From Peteryoungia algae (GTDB lineage: Bacteria > Pseudomonadota > Alphaproteobacteria > Rhizobiales > Rhizobiaceae): a stretch of 64,000 nt of DNA. The stretch spans positions 1,426,001 through 1,490,000 of the forward strand of contig NZ_CP128477.1 in the NCBI RefSeq assembly GCF_030369675.1, read 5' to 3'. Each line of letters starts with the position of its first letter. Positions within the stretch are counted from its first letter, which is position 1. Shown piece by piece: positions 43,618 through 52,621 of the stretch. The notes beneath the pieces are model-generated. The model did not search any database, was not told the DNA's origin, and saw only the letters and a program-made list of their open reading frames with translations. A program made the translations under genes and the position numbers.

Positions 43618-43928
43618 CGACGTCCCTCCTTGAGCGCCAACGACCCTGTTTCGCCGCCCCGCGGCGAGAGGATACGCGGCTTCGGATGGCCCGGACGTGC
43701 AAACACAGTCTCGGGGTTCGGGAAGCGACCCGGGCTGATCAGGATGGAATGGTGGCGTGGCATGAACTGGTCCCTGGACCGGCAGCGGTGTCGAAACGGT
43801 CCGACATCGCAAAAGCGCCGGAAGGCTTTTGCCAGAGGGGCCCGGACCAGCGGGTTGATCGGCATATGGCGATCGATTCGGGCGGGATCAAGGCGTCGCA
43901 AACGCATGACAAAAATGGTGCGGGCCAT
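43614..43928 (-). CDS. Doubtful small basic protein, 104 aa
   Basis: The frame from ATG 43928 (MARTIFVMRLRRLDPARIDR) ends with a TGA that overlaps the GTG of the next gene by 4 bp, as real operon genes do. Against it: no ribosome site before the ATG and an unusual Arg/Pro/His-rich composition. It is the only candidate in the 43618-44033 gap. Confidence 0.25.
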   Translation of the reverse strand: MARTIFVMRLRRLDPARIDRHMPINPLVRAPLAKAFRRFCDVGPFRHRCRSRDQFMPRHHSILISPGRFPNPETVFARPGHPKPRILSPRGGETGSLALKEGRR

Positions 43929-44033
43929 GCAGCACGGGTCTTGTAAGGCCCGTTGATGCATGACCCGGGCGACGGGCGATCGAGGCGCGGACGATGAGCC
44001 ATCCGGCCGATCGAGGCCGTCGCCACTTGGGGA

Positions 44034-44399
44034 TCAGCGGATGATGGGGCAACCGCGGACATTGGCGAAGACAATCCGGTCGCGACCGCCGTGGCGGACG
44101 CCGGCCACGACCACGCGGCGCGGTGTCACGTCGGCGACGAATGCGCGGCGCAGGCCGTTCCACCGAGCCTTCTCGACCGCCTGATGCGGGCGGCATTCGC
44201 CACGGCGCGGACGGTCCATGCCTGGGCGGTCCCAGCCCGGGCCGCGGCCGGGGCGATCCCAGCCGGCGCCGCCCTGGCGCGGACCGTCGATGTAGATGCC
44301 CCAGCCGAAGCTGTCGGCAGAGGCCGTGGTGGCGAGACCGGTGGTCGCCATGACCGAGACAAGTGCGACGAGGCCGATTTTGCGAAGCATGCCGAACAT
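44034..44399 (-). CDS. Exported small basic protein
   Basis: A 121-aa protein with a clear signal peptide: MFGMLRKIGLVALVSVMATT then cleavage near ASADS (about residue 27). The mature part begins with a Gly/Pro/Arg-rich repeat (GPRQGGAGWDRPGRGPGWDR, GMDRP) and ends in a CRPHQ...GCPII domain with two cysteines that may form a disulfide. AAGGAGAG lies 5 bp before ATG 44399. Role unknown; periplasmic or outer surface location is expected. Confidence 0.68.
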   Translation of the reverse strand: MFGMLRKIGLVALVSVMATTGLATTASADSFGWGIYIDGPRQGGAGWDRPGRGPGWDRPGMDRPRRGECRPHQAVEKARWNGLRRAFVADVTPRRVVVAGVRHGGRDRIVFANVRGCPIIR

Positions 44400-44552
44400 A
44401 TTCTCTCTCCTTGAAGAGGCGCCCCTCGGCGCCATCGTTTCCATCCCGCCATGTCGAGCGATTGATGTGAGGATAGGAGAGGCTGGCTGAATGCAGTCCG
44501 AATTCCGCATTCAGCGAGTGTTCACCTTGCGGGCGGCGCGAGCAGTCAGCCC

Positions 44553-44969
44553 TCACACATGCAGGATCACTTCCCGGCGATGCGGGCTGTCACGATGTTC
44601 GAAGAGGTATATCCCCTGCCAGGTGCCGAGCAGAAGGCGCTTGCCAGCAAACGGGATCGACAGCGACACGGGCAACAGCGCCGCCTTGATATGGGCCGGC
44701 ATATCGTCGGCTCCTTCGTCGCGATGGGTGATCCAGTTCATCTGCGGGTCCGTGGTGGGCGGCACGAGCCGACGAAAAAAGGCCTTGAGGTCAGCCTGCA
44801 CGGAGGGATCGGCATTCTCCTGAATGAGCAGGGAGCAGGAGGTGTGACGCACGAAAACACTCATCACGCCCTCTTCGGGCCCGGAATCACCCAGAAATTC
44901 ACGAGCCTGGTCGGTGAATTCGTAAAGCCCCTGCCCGTGTGTGGATATCGAAAGCCGCAGCATTGGCAT
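44553..44969 (-). CDS. YjbQ family protein (secondary thiamine-phosphate synthase-like)
   Basis: A 138-aa protein of the conserved YjbQ/UPF0047 family. VFVRHTSCSLLIQENADPS, then WITHRDEGADDMPAHIKAA and the LGTWQGIYLFEHRD C-terminal block are all present, including the conserved His residues thought to bind a ligand or metal. Some members can replace ThiE activity weakly; the true role is unsettled. ATG 44969 has GAGGT upstream; the next in-frame ATG is 44963. Confidence 0.85.
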   Translation of the reverse strand: MPMLRLSISTHGQGLYEFTDQAREFLGDSGPEEGVMSVFVRHTSCSLLIQENADPSVQADLKAFFRRLVPPTTDPQMNWITHRDEGADDMPAHIKAALLPVSLSIPFAGKRLLLGTWQGIYLFEHRDSPHRREVILHV

Positions 44970-45070
44970 GTGTCGCACCTCACTCTCTCGCGGGGAGGAC
45001 CACGCCCCGCCTCTAGTCAGCCCCGATTCGCCTCTGTAGTCTCCCGCCCGAAGAGGGAGAACCACAGACC

Positions 45071-45532
45071 ATGAGCCTGATCGAAACCATCGAAAGACAG
45101 GAAAGCCAGCTCGTTTTCAAGAGCTTCGACGAACTTGTGGCACTGGAGGTCGGGCGGCGCCTGGTGGACCTCGCTCTCTCGCAAAAAGCACCTGTCGTTA
45201 TCGACATCCGCACGCCGGACCGAACGCTGTTTCACGCCGCCCTGCCCGGCGCCTCACCCGACAACGATCATTGGGCACGCCGTAAGAGCAATGTGACCCT
45301 GCGCATGCACAAGGCCTCGCTGCGCGTCGGTGAGCTCAATCGCAGCCGCGACCGTGGCGTTTCGCCCGAGATCGGCCTCGATCCGATGGACTATGCCGAC
45401 CATGGCGGGAGCTTTCCGATCCGTGTCGCCGGTACAGGCGTCGTGGCTGCCGTCACGGTCTCAGGCCTCAAGTCCGAGGAGGATCATGCCATGATCGTCT
45501 CCGTGCTCGAAGCCTACTTCGGCGCGCGCTGA
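45071..45532 (+). CDS. UPF0303 / heme-degrading domain protein (DUF336 family)
   Basis: A 153-aa protein of the GlcG/HbpS-like fold. PVVIDIRTPDRTLFHAALPG, then DNDHWARRKSNVTLRM and a PIRVAGTGVVAAVTVSGLKSEEDH C-terminal block match the UPF0303 group. Related HbpS-like proteins bind heme. AGGGAGAACCACAGACC precedes the ATG. It is divergent from the yjbQ-like gene. Confidence 0.8.
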   Translation: MSLIETIERQESQLVFKSFDELVALEVGRRLVDLALSQKAPVVIDIRTPDRTLFHAALPGASPDNDHWARRKSNVTLRMHKASLRVGELNRSRDRGVSPEIGLDPMDYADHGGSFPIRVAGTGVVAAVTVSGLKSEEDHAMIVSVLEAYFGAR

Positions 45533-45555
45533 ACGAAATCCCACCAGGTCCCTCG

Positions 45556-45936
45556 TCAGGGACGCGTACCGGCATAGAGGCTGAGTCGCGTAAAGAGATC
45601 GCTTTCGCGTTCCAGCACCAGAACGGCCGGCAATGCGTATGGACCGGCATCCCCGTTGACGCCGGATTCGGCGTCATGGCGATCCGATCCGTTGAGCGTA
45701 CACTCGACGGCGACGCGAAAGCCGGCGCCGTCGACCATCACGACATGATCCGACAGCGTAATGCCGTGGCGCAGCACATAGGCCGCGAGCGTGTCCCGGA
45801 AGGACGCGTGACCTATCACCCGGATGCCGTCGGGTAGATCAAGCACCGCCTCCTCCTCGAACATCGGGAGCAGCGCGTCGAAGTCATGACGATTGAGGGC
45901 ATCGATGACGGCAAGTGTCTGGTTTTGAAGTGACAT
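45556..45936 (-). CDS. NTF2-like/SnoaL-like protein
   Basis: A 126-aa protein of the cone-shaped NTF2-like fold: N-terminal helix VIDALNRHDFDALLPMFEEEAVLDLPDG, then IGHASFRDTLAAYV and beta strands ending in a short C-terminal strand. Such proteins act as isomerases, dehydratases or ligand binders. The substrate is not indicated by neighbours. GGAGAAGGAGTA-type purine sequence lies before the ATG. Confidence 0.72.
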   Translation of the reverse strand: MSLQNQTLAVIDALNRHDFDALLPMFEEEAVLDLPDGIRVIGHASFRDTLAAYVLRHGITLSDHVVMVDGAGFRVAVECTLNGSDRHDAESGVNGDAGPYALPAVLVLERESDLFTRLSLYAGTRP

Positions 45937-46010
45937 GGGCTACTCCTTCTCCTGGTTTATTCTAGGCAATGCTGTCGCCGGGGCAAGATCTGCCAGCGGT
46001 ACAATAGGCT

Positions 46011-46913
46011 TCAGACAATCGGATGAAGCACGGCGGACGCCGCCCGCTCCACCGCATCGGTCAGGGGCTTGAGCGCACCCGCCACGGCTCGGCTGACATG
46101 CCAATAGAGCGGCACGTCGAGCGGCTGTCCGGCCACGAGTTCCCTCAACCGGCCATCGGCCAATGCGGCTGCGGCCAATGGCTCCGGGTTCATCCCCCAG
46201 CCGAGGTCAGCACAGGCAGCATCGACAAAGGCATGGCTTGAAGGCAGCCAGTGGGAGGGCCCCGTCACAGACACATTGAGGACCTGCTCCGCCCAGCGCG
46301 TCTGCAGGCGATCCTTCGCATTGAAGGTGATGACGGGTGCACGGGCGAGTCGCCAGGGGGTCACGCCATCTGCCCCGAACCAGCGATCGACAAAGGCTGG
46401 GCTGGCGGTGGCGAGATACCGCAGCGCTCCAAGCGGGCGACAATCGCAGCCCTGGACCGGCTTTGCCGAACCACTGATGGCAGCGCGCACGTCACCGCGT
46501 CTCAGCCATTCCGCGCTGTGATCCTGATCGTCGATCACGAGATCGAAGAGAACCGAATCCACGCACGCCATCGCCGGGACGAACCAGGTCGCAAGGCTGT
46601 CGGCATTGACCGCGAGCCTGAGCGTCGGCCAGCCATCACTCTCAGCCCCATTCTCCGTTTCGAGACCCAGATCGCGTCGAGCGCCCTGTTCGAGCAGGCG
46701 GACTTCCTCGGCATGGCGAAACAATCGCCCCCCGGCATCCGTCGGGCGGCAGGGCTGCGAACGAATGACGAGTGCGGTTCCGACCTGCTCCTCGAGTTGG
46801 CGCACACGCTGCGATATCGCCGGCTGGGTGACATGCAGCATCTGGGCAGCGCCCTCGAAACTGCCGGTTCTGAAAACCGCAGATAGCGCCGCGAGCTGAG
46901 CAGGGTCGAACAT
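46011..46913 (-). CDS. argP: LysR-family regulator, ArgP/LysG type
   Basis: A 300-aa regulator. The HTH is in residues 4-60 (FDPAQLAALSAVFRTGSFEG, then VTQPAISQRVRQLEEQVG), followed by the effector domain. The ArgP/LysG group activates export of arginine or lysine. It is divergent from the LysE/ArgO-type exporter gene with 88 bp between; the intergenic inverted repeat at 46932-46955 is the likely binding site. Effectors in the family are lysine and arginine. Confidence 0.87.
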   Translation of the reverse strand: MFDPAQLAALSAVFRTGSFEGAAQMLHVTQPAISQRVRQLEEQVGTALVIRSQPCRPTDAGGRLFRHAEEVRLLEQGARRDLGLETENGAESDGWPTLRLAVNADSLATWFVPAMACVDSVLFDLVIDDQDHSAEWLRRGDVRAAISGSAKPVQGCDCRPLGALRYLATASPAFVDRWFGADGVTPWRLARAPVITFNAKDRLQTRWAEQVLNVSVTGPSHWLPSSHAFVDAACADLGWGMNPEPLAAAALADGRLRELVAGQPLDVPLYWHVSRAVAGALKPLTDAVERAASAVLHPIV

Positions 46914-46931
46914 TAGAAGCGCTTATTCCAG

Positions 46932-46955
46932 ATTAGATTTATTACCTTTTCTAAT
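46932..46955. promoter_or_regulatory. Candidate ArgP operator
   Basis: ATTAGA (46932-46937) and TCTAAT (46950-46955) form an inverted repeat with a 12-bp spacer in the AT-rich gap between argP and the exporter gene. LysR-type sites show this kind of interrupted dyad next to the activated promoter. Confidence 0.5.
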
Positions 46956-47001
46956 TCAACTTCATCCCCTAGTCAAAGCGGCACGAAACGGGATTTTCAT
47001 C

Positions 47002-47601
47002 ATGATCGTTGCCGCTACTGCCGGTTTTTTTCTGGGCCTCAGCCTGATCGTTGCGATCGGCGCGCAGAATGCATTCGTCCTGCGCCAGGGCCTGCGGCGC
47101 GAGCATGTTCTGCCGCTGGTTTTGACCTGCGCCATCTCCGACGCGATCCTGATCGCACTCGGCGTCGCGGGCTTCGCGACCGTCCTCTCACGCATCGCGT
47201 GGCTGGAGCCGCTCCTGCGTTATGGGGGAGCAGCTTTCCTCATCACTTATGCACTTCGAAGTGCCTATTCGGCCTGGACGGGCGGCAACAGTCTGCGGGC
47301 AAGCGAGAGCAATAGAACGAGCCTGCGCACGGCCTTCCTCACCTGCCTTGCCTTCACCTGGCTCAACCCGCATGTCTATCTCGATACCGTCGTTTTGCTC
47401 GGCTCGATCTCAACCCGGTATGCCGGACATGAACTGGCTTTTGCGCTTGGCGCCATGACGGCGTCGTTCTTCTTCTTCTTTAGCCTGGGTTATGGCGCCC
47501 GGCTCCTTGCGCCCCTGTTCGCAAGACCATCCGCCTGGCGCATCCTCGATGTGGTCATCGCCCTCGTAATGGCTTCGATTGCGATCAAGTTGCTGTTCTG
47601 A
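47002..47601 (+). CDS. LysE/ArgO family basic amino acid exporter
   Basis: A 199-aa inner-membrane protein with five to six hydrophobic segments. FFLGLSLIVAIGAQNAFVLRQG near the N-terminus and CLAFTWLNPHVYLDTVVLLG in the middle are family hallmarks. It exports arginine or lysine driven by the proton gradient. Divergence from an ArgP-type regulator supports that substrate class. Confidence 0.88.
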   Translation: MIVAATAGFFLGLSLIVAIGAQNAFVLRQGLRREHVLPLVLTCAISDAILIALGVAGFATVLSRIAWLEPLLRYGGAAFLITYALRSAYSAWTGGNSLRASESNRTSLRTAFLTCLAFTWLNPHVYLDTVVLLGSISTRYAGHELAFALGAMTASFFFFFSLGYGARLLAPLFARPSAWRILDVVIALVMASIAIKLLF

Positions 47602-47676
47602 TTGCCACACGTTTGTGCCCTTGGGCGGGTCGTCGCATCGATGTAAGACAGGATCGAACGAGACGAGGAGAAACCC

Positions 47677-48825
47677 ATGTTCCTGAGCAATCGCGATATC
47701 TTGGAGCTTCAGGCCTTCAGACATGACCTGCACCGGCACCCCGAAGTCTCTGGCGAGGAACGAGAAACGGCGCGGCGGATTGTCGAGGCGATCCGCCCCC
47801 TGGCAACGGCGAGTATCCTGACCGGTCTCGGCGGCCACGGTGTGGCGGCCGTTTTCGACGCGGGCGTGCCCGGCCCCACCCTGCTCATCCGCGCCGAACT
47901 CGATGCTCTGCCGATAGAGGAAGTCTCGGCTGCGGACCATCGCTCGACGGTCAGAGGCAAAGGGCATCTCTGCGGACATGATGGCCACTCCACCATCCTC
48001 CTCGCATTGGCGACCGGCCTTTCGCGCGCGCCCGTCGCGCGCGGACGAGTCGTGCTTCTTTGGCAGCCGGCAGAGGAAGATGGCACCGGTGCTGCCGCCG
48101 TGCTCGCCGATCCGCGCTTTGCAGAGATCCGTCCCGATGTCGCCTATGCGCTGCACAACATGCCAGGCCTCGCCTTCGGCACGGTCGCGCTGAAGAGCGG
48201 CCCGGTGAACTGCGCCTCCCGCGGCATGAAAATCCGACTGTCAGGCAAGACGGCTCATGCTTCCCAGCCGGAGACCGGCCTCTCGCCAATGGCCGCCGTC
48301 TCGCAGCTGATGCCGGCCCTCACCGCCCTCTCCCGCGGCGCCCCGCCCGCAATCGATTTCACCCTCGCGACCGTCACGCATGCCTCGCTGGGCGAACAGG
48401 CCTTCGGCATTGCCCCCGGAGATGCCGAAATCTGGGTAACGCTCCGCACGCTCGTCGATGACGGAATGGCGGATCTTTGCGCGACGGCTGAAGATCTCGC
48501 TGCCGCAGCGGCCCGTGACGCGGGCCTGCAGCTTGCGATCAGCTATCACGACATCTTCCTCCACTGCGAAAACGCACCGGATGCCGTCGCTCATCTCGAA
48601 GCGGCACTTGCGGCCGAAAATGTGCCGTTCGATGAAGGCGACCTGCCGATGCGTGCCTCGGAAGATTTCGGCCGTCTGCGCAGTGTCTGCCCCTCGGCCA
48701 TGTTCTTTCTCGGAGCCGGCGAGAAACATCCGGCCCTTCACAATCCCGATTACGACTATCCGGACGAGCTGACGGGTATCGGCGCCAGGGTCTTCATGTC
48801 AGTAATCCGACAGACACTCGGCTGA
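47677..48825 (+). CDS. M20D amidohydrolase (hippurate hydrolase-like)
   Basis: A 382-aa metal-dependent amidohydrolase. HDLHRHPEVSGEE at the N-terminus, CGHDGHSTILLALA near 98 (with metal-binding Cys/His), QPAEEDGTGA and HNMPGLAFG are diagnostic. The dimerisation domain and final GEKHPALHNPDYDYPDE block are complete. It hydrolyses N-acyl amino acids or amides; substrate open. AGGAGAAACCC precedes the ATG. Confidence 0.86.
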   Translation: MFLSNRDILELQAFRHDLHRHPEVSGEERETARRIVEAIRPLATASILTGLGGHGVAAVFDAGVPGPTLLIRAELDALPIEEVSAADHRSTVRGKGHLCGHDGHSTILLALATGLSRAPVARGRVVLLWQPAEEDGTGAAAVLADPRFAEIRPDVAYALHNMPGLAFGTVALKSGPVNCASRGMKIRLSGKTAHASQPETGLSPMAAVSQLMPALTALSRGAPPAIDFTLATVTHASLGEQAFGIAPGDAEIWVTLRTLVDDGMADLCATAEDLAAAAARDAGLQLAISYHDIFLHCENAPDAVAHLEAALAAENVPFDEGDLPMRASEDFGRLRSVCPSAMFFLGAGEKHPALHNPDYDYPDELTGIGARVFMSVIRQTLG

Positions 48826-48837
48826 TCGGGCGAAGGA

Positions 48838-49890
48838 TCAGCTCTCTGGAAAGCCGCGCCCGGCCCATTCGACACGCGGCACGGTCTTTCCGATGGACAG
48901 TGAGAAACGCACCACTTCGGTCGCGTCGTCATCCACCTCACAGCGAACGCCTATGTTGATCCAGGCGCCATTGACGTCGCGGAAGGCGGCCAGTGGCACA
49001 TCCACGACATTGCCTTCCTTCAGCCTCAGGATCGGCAGTAGATAGGGAACATAGGACGGCGTGCCGTGCCGAAGCTGCTGGCTGAGCTCCGTCCCGCAGA
49101 GCTGGTCTCCACGCTCCTGCCGCGTAAGCCCGGTCATGGCCGTCATTGCCGCCTGATCGCCTGATATGGCGGAGGAAAACAGCTCGGTCACCTCGCGCGG
49201 CTTGAGCTGCGCCTCTGTCAGCGCGGCCTCCAACGGGAGGTCGGTCGGCCGCTCGTCGGCGGACGTTTCTGCCTCGCCTGCCCCCTCCAGCGTCTCCGCG
49301 GCCGTATCTGGAAGTGCGCCGTCGATCGCAGGCGCCTCGGGCAGCGTGATTTCCGGCTGCGCGATCGTCGGGGCAGCATCTGCCACCTCTTCCGCCTCCG
49401 GCACAGCTTCTGCCTCGTCGGCTGCAGTTTCGGCTTCGGTCCCGCGCGAAAGTTCGGACCCGCTGTCACGCTCGCCAAATCGCACCACCGGCCGCAGAAC
49501 CGGGATCGGCGCAGATGCCGAATCCGGCAATTCCGGCTCGGGCACAGGCGGTTGCTCGACGGGTTCGGGCGACGGCTCAGGTGCCGGCGGTTCGGCTTCA
49601 GGCTGCGGCTCTAAGACAGGTTCTGTCTGCGGATCTGGTTCAGGCGCGGCCGGCGGTTCGGATGCCTCCGTCTCGGACGCTTCCGTCGGCTCCTCCTCCA
49701 AGGCAGGTTCCGGCTCGGGCTCCTCGGGCGGCACGACCAGCGTCACTTCGATCGCCTGCTCCTGCTCATTCAGATCGACCGGGTTGTCGAAGCTCATGAG
49801 GAAGACGGCCACTGCAAGCCCGTGCAGCAGCAGTGAAACGGCGAACCCTCCGCCGAGGCGCCGCCAGCCAGTCTTCCTCTGATCCGTCAT
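48838..49890 (-). CDS. DUF930 domain protein with TonB-like N-terminus
   Basis: A 350-aa protein. After a short basic cytoplasmic start (MTDQRKTGWRR) one transmembrane helix (GGGFAVSLLLHGLAVAVFLMS) anchors it; about 200 residues of Pro/Glu/Ala-rich sequence span the periplasm as in TonB; the C-terminal 120 residues form the DUF930 domain with two cysteines. The S-x-L-L-H-G motif in the helix is like that of TonB/TolA anchors. Start choice among 49890, 49902 and 49968 is uncertain because no ribosome site is clear. Function unknown; probably envelope-associated. Confidence 0.78.
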   Translation of the reverse strand: MTDQRKTGWRRLGGGFAVSLLLHGLAVAVFLMSFDNPVDLNEQEQAIEVTLVVPPEEPEPEPALEEEPTEASETEASEPPAAPEPDPQTEPVLEPQPEAEPPAPEPSPEPVEQPPVPEPELPDSASAPIPVLRPVVRFGERDSGSELSRGTEAETAADEAEAVPEAEEVADAAPTIAQPEITLPEAPAIDGALPDTAAETLEGAGEAETSADERPTDLPLEAALTEAQLKPREVTELFSSAISGDQAAMTAMTGLTRQERGDQLCGTELSQQLRHGTPSYVPYLLPILRLKEGNVVDVPLAAFRDVNGAWINIGVRCEVDDDATEVVRFSLSIGKTVPRVEWAGRGFPES

Positions 49891-50123
49891 GCTGTGATCC
49901 ATAGCCACGATTGCGGCGAAAAGGGAGGCGAAAATGACGAGGGTCGACATTTCAGCGGCGAGGCGCATCCAAGTGAACGCGTGCTTGGAGCGTGGACCGT
50001 TGCCGAACTCTCCAGCTCATGCGCTGAAGCGTCGAACGGGCCCGATCAGGCCGCTCGTCACACTTGGCAAGATGGTGGGCCCGGCCTGCCAATGCTCATC
50101 CGGTACAGTTCCTATGACATGAA

Positions 50124-50151
50124 AAACCCGCCGGATCGCTCCAGCGGGTTT
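50124..50151 (-). terminator. Rho-independent terminator of rpoD
   Basis: AAACCCGC and GCGGGTTT form an 8-bp stem with a 12-bp loop region 26 bp after the rpoD stop; on the minus strand the stem ends in TTTTTC. Confidence 0.75.
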
Positions 50152-50176
50152 CCATAATCGAATGCTTGGTTTCGAT

Positions 50177-52237
50177 TTAGCTGTCGAGGAACGAGCGCAG
50201 CTTCCTCGAACGGCTCGGATGCTTCAGCTTGCGCAGCGCCTTCGCCTCGATCTGACGGATACGTTCGCGGGTGACCGAGAACTGCTGGCCGACTTCTTCG
50301 AGCGTGTGGTCGGTGTTCATGCCGATGCCGAAGCGCATGCGCAGGACGCGTTCTTCACGCGGCGTGAGCGAGGCCAGAACGCGGGTCGTCGTTTCACGCA
50401 GGTTCGCCTGGATGGCGGCGTCGATCGGCAGAAGCGCGTTCTTGTCCTCGATGAAGTCGCCGAGGTGGCTGTCCTCTTCGTCACCCACGGGGGTTTCGAG
50501 CGAGATTGGCTCCTTGGCGATCTTCAGCACCTTGCGAACCTTTTCGAGCGGCATGGCAAGCTTTTCGGCCAGTTCTTCCGGCGTCGGCTCGCGGCCGATC
50601 TCGTGCAGCATCTGGCGCGAGGTACGGACGATCTTGTTGATCGTCTCGATCATGTGCACCGGAATACGGATCGTGCGGGCCTGGTCGGCAATCGAACGGG
50701 TGATCGCCTGACGAATCCACCAGGTCGCATAGGTCGAGAACTTGTAACCGCGGCGATACTCGAATTTGTCGACCGCCTTCATCAGGCCGATATTGCCTTC
50801 CTGAATGAGGTCGAGGAACTGCAGGCCGCGGTTCGTGTACTTCTTGGCGATCGAGATGACGAGACGCAGGTTTGCCTCGACCATTTCCTTCTTGGCGATA
50901 CGTGCTTCACGTTCGCCCTTCTGCACCATGGACACGATGCGACGGAATTCGGCGATCGAGATGCCCGTTTCGGTGGCGAGATTCTGGATCTCCCCACGGA
51001 TATCGCGGATCGTCTGGTTCTCTTCGCGCGCAAAATCCTTCCAGCCACGGGCAGAAAGATTGGCGATCGACTTCATCCAGTTCGGGTCGAGTTCGGCGCC
51101 CTGGTACTGCTCCAGGAACGAGTCGCGCTTGACGCCGTAGCTTTCGGCGAGACGCAGAAGCCGGCCCTCGTTCTGCATCAGGCGCTTGGAGATATCGTAA
51201 AGCTGTTCGACAAGGCTGTCGATGCGGTTCTGGTTGAGCGACAGCGACTTGACCGCCGTGATCAGCTGATCCTTCAGCTCCTTGTAGCGGCGCTCCTGGC
51301 CAGACGACAGCGTGCCGGCACAGGCGAGACGTGCCTCCACCTGCTGGTCCTGCAGCTTGCGCAGCTTCTTGTAGGTGTCGGCAATGAGGTCGAGGGTCTC
51401 CATGACCTGTGGGCGAAGTTCCGATTCCATCGCGGCCAGCGACAGGTTCGATTCGTCCTCGTCCTCTTCCTCTTCTTCCGGCGGCATGCCCTCGCCGCCC
51501 ATGGCGGTGATGTCGTCGTCGTCACCGGAGGTCTGCGGGCGCCGCTTGGCGCGCTCCTTTTCCTTCTCTTCGGCCGCCTTGCGGTCAGCCTCGATCTTTT
51601 CAGGAGACTGGAACTGCGGGGCAGCCTTGGCTTCCGGGCCGGAATAGGTGGTTTCGAGATCGATGATCTCGCGCAACAGCGTCGTGCCTTCGTTCAGCTC
51701 GTCACGCCAGATGATCAGTGCCTGGAACGTCAGCGGGCTCTCGCAAAGGCCGGAGATCATCGTCTCGCGGCCGGCCTCGATACGCTTGGCGATGGCGATT
51801 TCGCCCTCGCGCGACAGGAGCTCGACCGAACCCATTTCGCGCAGATACATGCGCACCGGGTCGTCGGTGCGATCCGTCGGTTCTTTCTTCTTGGCTGTCG
51901 CCACGGCCGTACCAGCGGACGGAGCAAGCTCGCCGCCTTCACTTTCGCCGTCTTCTTCATTGTCGTCTTCGCTGGGCTGGGCCTCGTCGACGTCCTCGTC
52001 CTCGATGACGTTGATACCCATGTCCGAAAGCATGGCCATGGTGTCTTCGATCTGCTCCGAGGTGACCTCCTCGGACGGCAGAACCGAATTCAGCTCATCC
52101 ATCGTGACATAGCCGCGCTTCTTGGCGGCTTTGATCATCTTTTTGACCGCGTCATCGGAAAGATCGAGAAGCGGGCCGTCCGTCGCGCCGTCGCGTTCGC
52201 CTTCGGCTTCTTCGTTTTCTTTGACTTTCGATGCCAT
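50177..52237 (-). CDS. rpoD: RNA polymerase sigma factor RpoD (sigma-70)
   Basis: A 686-aa primary sigma factor. Region 1.1 near the N-terminus, the acidic non-conserved insert, region 2 with [12 protein letters not shown], then [21 protein letters not shown] and [12 protein letters not shown], region 3 and region 4 ([20 protein letters not shown]) are all complete. It directs RNA polymerase to housekeeping promoters. It is downstream of dnaG on the same strand, as in the macromolecular synthesis operon, but an adenylate cyclase gene is inserted between. Confidence 0.98.
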   Translation of the reverse strand: MASKVKENEEAEGERDGATDGPLLDLSDDAVKKMIKAAKKRGYVTMDELNSVLPSEEVTSEQIEDTMAMLSDMGINVIEDEDVDEAQPSEDDNEEDGESEGGELAPSAGTAVATAKKKEPTDRTDDPVRMYLREMGSVELLSREGEIAIAKRIEAGRETMISGLCESPLTFQALIIWRDELNEGTTLLREIIDLETTYSGPEAKAAPQFQSPEKIEADRKAAEEKEKERAKRRPQTSGDDDDITAMGGEGMPPEEEEEDEDESNLSLAAMESELRPQVMETLDLIADTYKKLRKLQDQQVEARLACAGTLSSGQERRYKELKDQLITAVKSLSLNQNRIDSLVEQLYDISKRLMQNEGRLLRLAESYGVKRDSFLEQYQGAELDPNWMKSIANLSARGWKDFAREENQTIRDIRGEIQNLATETGISIAEFRRIVSMVQKGEREARIAKKEMVEANLRLVISIAKKYTNRGLQFLDLIQEGNIGLMKAVDKFEYRRGYKFSTYATWWIRQAITRSIADQARTIRIPVHMIETINKIVRTSRQMLHEIGREPTPEELAEKLAMPLEKVRKVLKIAKEPISLETPVGDEEDSHLGDFIEDKNALLPIDAAIQANLRETTTRVLASLTPREERVLRMRFGIGMNTDHTLEEVGQQFSVTRERIRQIEAKALRKLKHPSRSRKLRSFLDS

Positions 52238-52621
52238 TTATCTCGTCGCTTTCCCTGACGTCTGATCATGCTGCTGGTCGCCGGACGGATGGGGGAGCGG
52301 TGCACTCGCCCTGGCGGATAGCTGTCTGTGACCTAACGGAGTGTTGCTTAATTCCTGATTAACTAAGGGCATTGCGGTCGCAGCGCCGAGCTCTTGATTG
52401 CCTGCATGACCGGTCATCATACCAGAGATCTGTCCGAACCCACCTCACCCTAGTGTGCTTGGATTGGTGATTCCCACAATTTTTCCTGACGTCAAGCCTT
52501 TCCGCAGGCCAGATCAGGAAAATCAACAAAACAAGCCGTCCGACGGCGTCTTTATCACCGATCTTCGCAAATGTAGGACGTTACGCCTGAGAAACAAGGG
52601 GCAGGCCCGATCCACGCTAGG
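52238..52621. other. rpoD upstream region
   Basis: About 385 bp between the cyclase stop and rpoD. It holds the 12-bp palindrome ATGACCGGTCAT at 52406-52417, about 170 bp before rpoD, and probably one or more rpoD promoters. The cyclase stop is followed by GTAACGTCC-type sequence without a clear intrinsic terminator. Confidence 0.45.

Noticed and set aside
50162-52258. 698-aa plus-strand reading frame
   Set aside because: Antisense of rpoD; the rpoD frame has all sigma-70 regions, this one has no recognisable domain.
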